From assembly GCA_913061475.1 (NCBI GenBank), contig CAJXUN010000011.1:1-64000 (forward strand): 64,000 nucleotides of DNA, written 5' to 3'. Shown here in pieces: positions 63,786-64,000 of this stretch. This DNA comes from an uncultured Colwellia sp. (GTDB lineage: Bacteria; Pseudomonadota; Gammaproteobacteria; Enterobacterales; Alteromonadaceae). How positions within the stretch are numbered: the stretch's first letter is position 1; each line of letters starts with the position of its first letter. A program made the position numbers and the translations under genes. Under the pieces are notes generated by a model. That model was not told where the DNA came from, ran no database searches, and worked only from the letters and a program-made list of their open reading frames with translations.

Positions 63786-64000
63786 ATGAAAGTTGAAGAG
63801 GTTATGGCGAATAATGTCATCTGTATTAATATGGATGACAGACTCACTGTGGTAAGGGAATTATTTATTAAACATAAGTTTCATCACTTATTGGTGATTA
63901 ATAATAATGGTGAACTTATTGCGGTTCTTTCTGAACGAGATTACTTTAAAGCGACAAACTCCAATCAAGAGCTACCAAGCGCAAATGACAAAGACTTGGC
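63786..64000 (+). CDS. CBS-domain protein, 5' part only
   Basis: The first 71 codons of a gene that leaves the window. The start MKVEEVMANNVICINMDDRL and VVRELFIKHKFHHLLVINNN then GELIAVLSERDYFKA are typical of a CBS domain, which binds adenosyl nucleotides. The rest, and any catalytic or transport domain, lies outside the window. Confidence 0.82.
   Translation, partial: MKVEEVMANNVICINMDDRLTVVRELFIKHKFHHLLVINNNGELIAVLSERDYFKATNSNQELPSANDKDL

Noticed and set aside
1..64000. tRNA, rRNA or CRISPR arrays
   Set aside because: None was seen when reading the gene-free stretches on both strands.

Overview
The window looks like chromosomal DNA of a marine, AT-rich gammaproteobacterium of the Alteromonadales, most likely family Colwelliaceae (Colwellia/Thalassotalea type). 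This rests on the gene set and order (rph-pyrE, bioH-gntX...nfuA, ahpC/ahpF/oxyR), a caa3-type oxidase cluster whose subunit II carries two cytochrome c domains, a TonB-receptor-linked D-glutamate (DgcR/DgcN/DgcA) locus, and the low G+C. The genus is inference. No rRNA, tRNA or CRISPR array was seen.

Layout. 1-2.7 kb: the start of a YceH (DUF480) gene and a hipBA toxin-antitoxin operon with symmetric operator repeats. 2.75-17.87 kb: a 15.1-kb integrative, probably mobilizable, genomic island in the 3' end of yicC. It is bounded by 28-bp direct repeats (2755-2782, 17847-17874) that both encode the YicC C-terminus, and it has integrase arm-type repeats at both ends. Its main minus-strand gene string is: an excisionase-like HTH protein, two paralogous type III methyltransferases with different target-recognition regions, one Res subunit, then a tightly coupled trio (DUF262 protein, DUF3696-type AAA ATPase, unrecognised 265-aa protein). 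The rest of the island holds a MobV-like relaxase, small hypothetical genes, an AlpA-type regulator, a 322-aa orphan and a P4-type tyrosine integrase.

17.8-32.7 kb is core chromosome: yicC, a thioredoxin/gluconate-dehydrogenase-subunit-3/GMC oxidoreductase operon, rph-pyrE, an SprA-like metalloprotease, bioH and comF/gntX back to back, a large M14 peptidase, nfuA, a DinF-type MATE transporter and a polysaccharide deacetylase. 32.7-41.8 kb is the complete aa3/caa3 cytochrome c oxidase biogenesis cluster (coxB, coxA, ctaG, coxC, SURF1, ctaA, cyoE, SCO and small accessory proteins), with an FNR-like box upstream. 42.4-48.9 kb carries DNA-damage and oxidative-stress genes: lexA with two SOS boxes, an HBM-type chemoreceptor, oxyR, a miniature repeat element, ahpF and ahpC with an OxyR operator.

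49.3-59.8 kb is a coherent D-amino-acid/peptide salvage locus. A TonB receptor, an M14 lipoprotein carboxypeptidase and an N-acyl-D-amino-acid deacylase lipoprotein diverge from gltS, a LysR regulator (dgcR), dgcN and dgcA. Two matching ATAAC-N5-GTTAT palindromes are likely DgcR operators. 59.9-64 kb has a divergent ArgR paralog behind a CapA-type phosphoesterase gene, two tandem homologous small-RNA-like units on the minus strand, small hypothetical genes and the start of a CBS-domain protein.

Most notable: the duplicated-Mod type III system with an embedded DUF262/AAA/unknown trio on a yicC-targeting island, the tandem sRNA candidates, and the D-glutamate salvage regulon.
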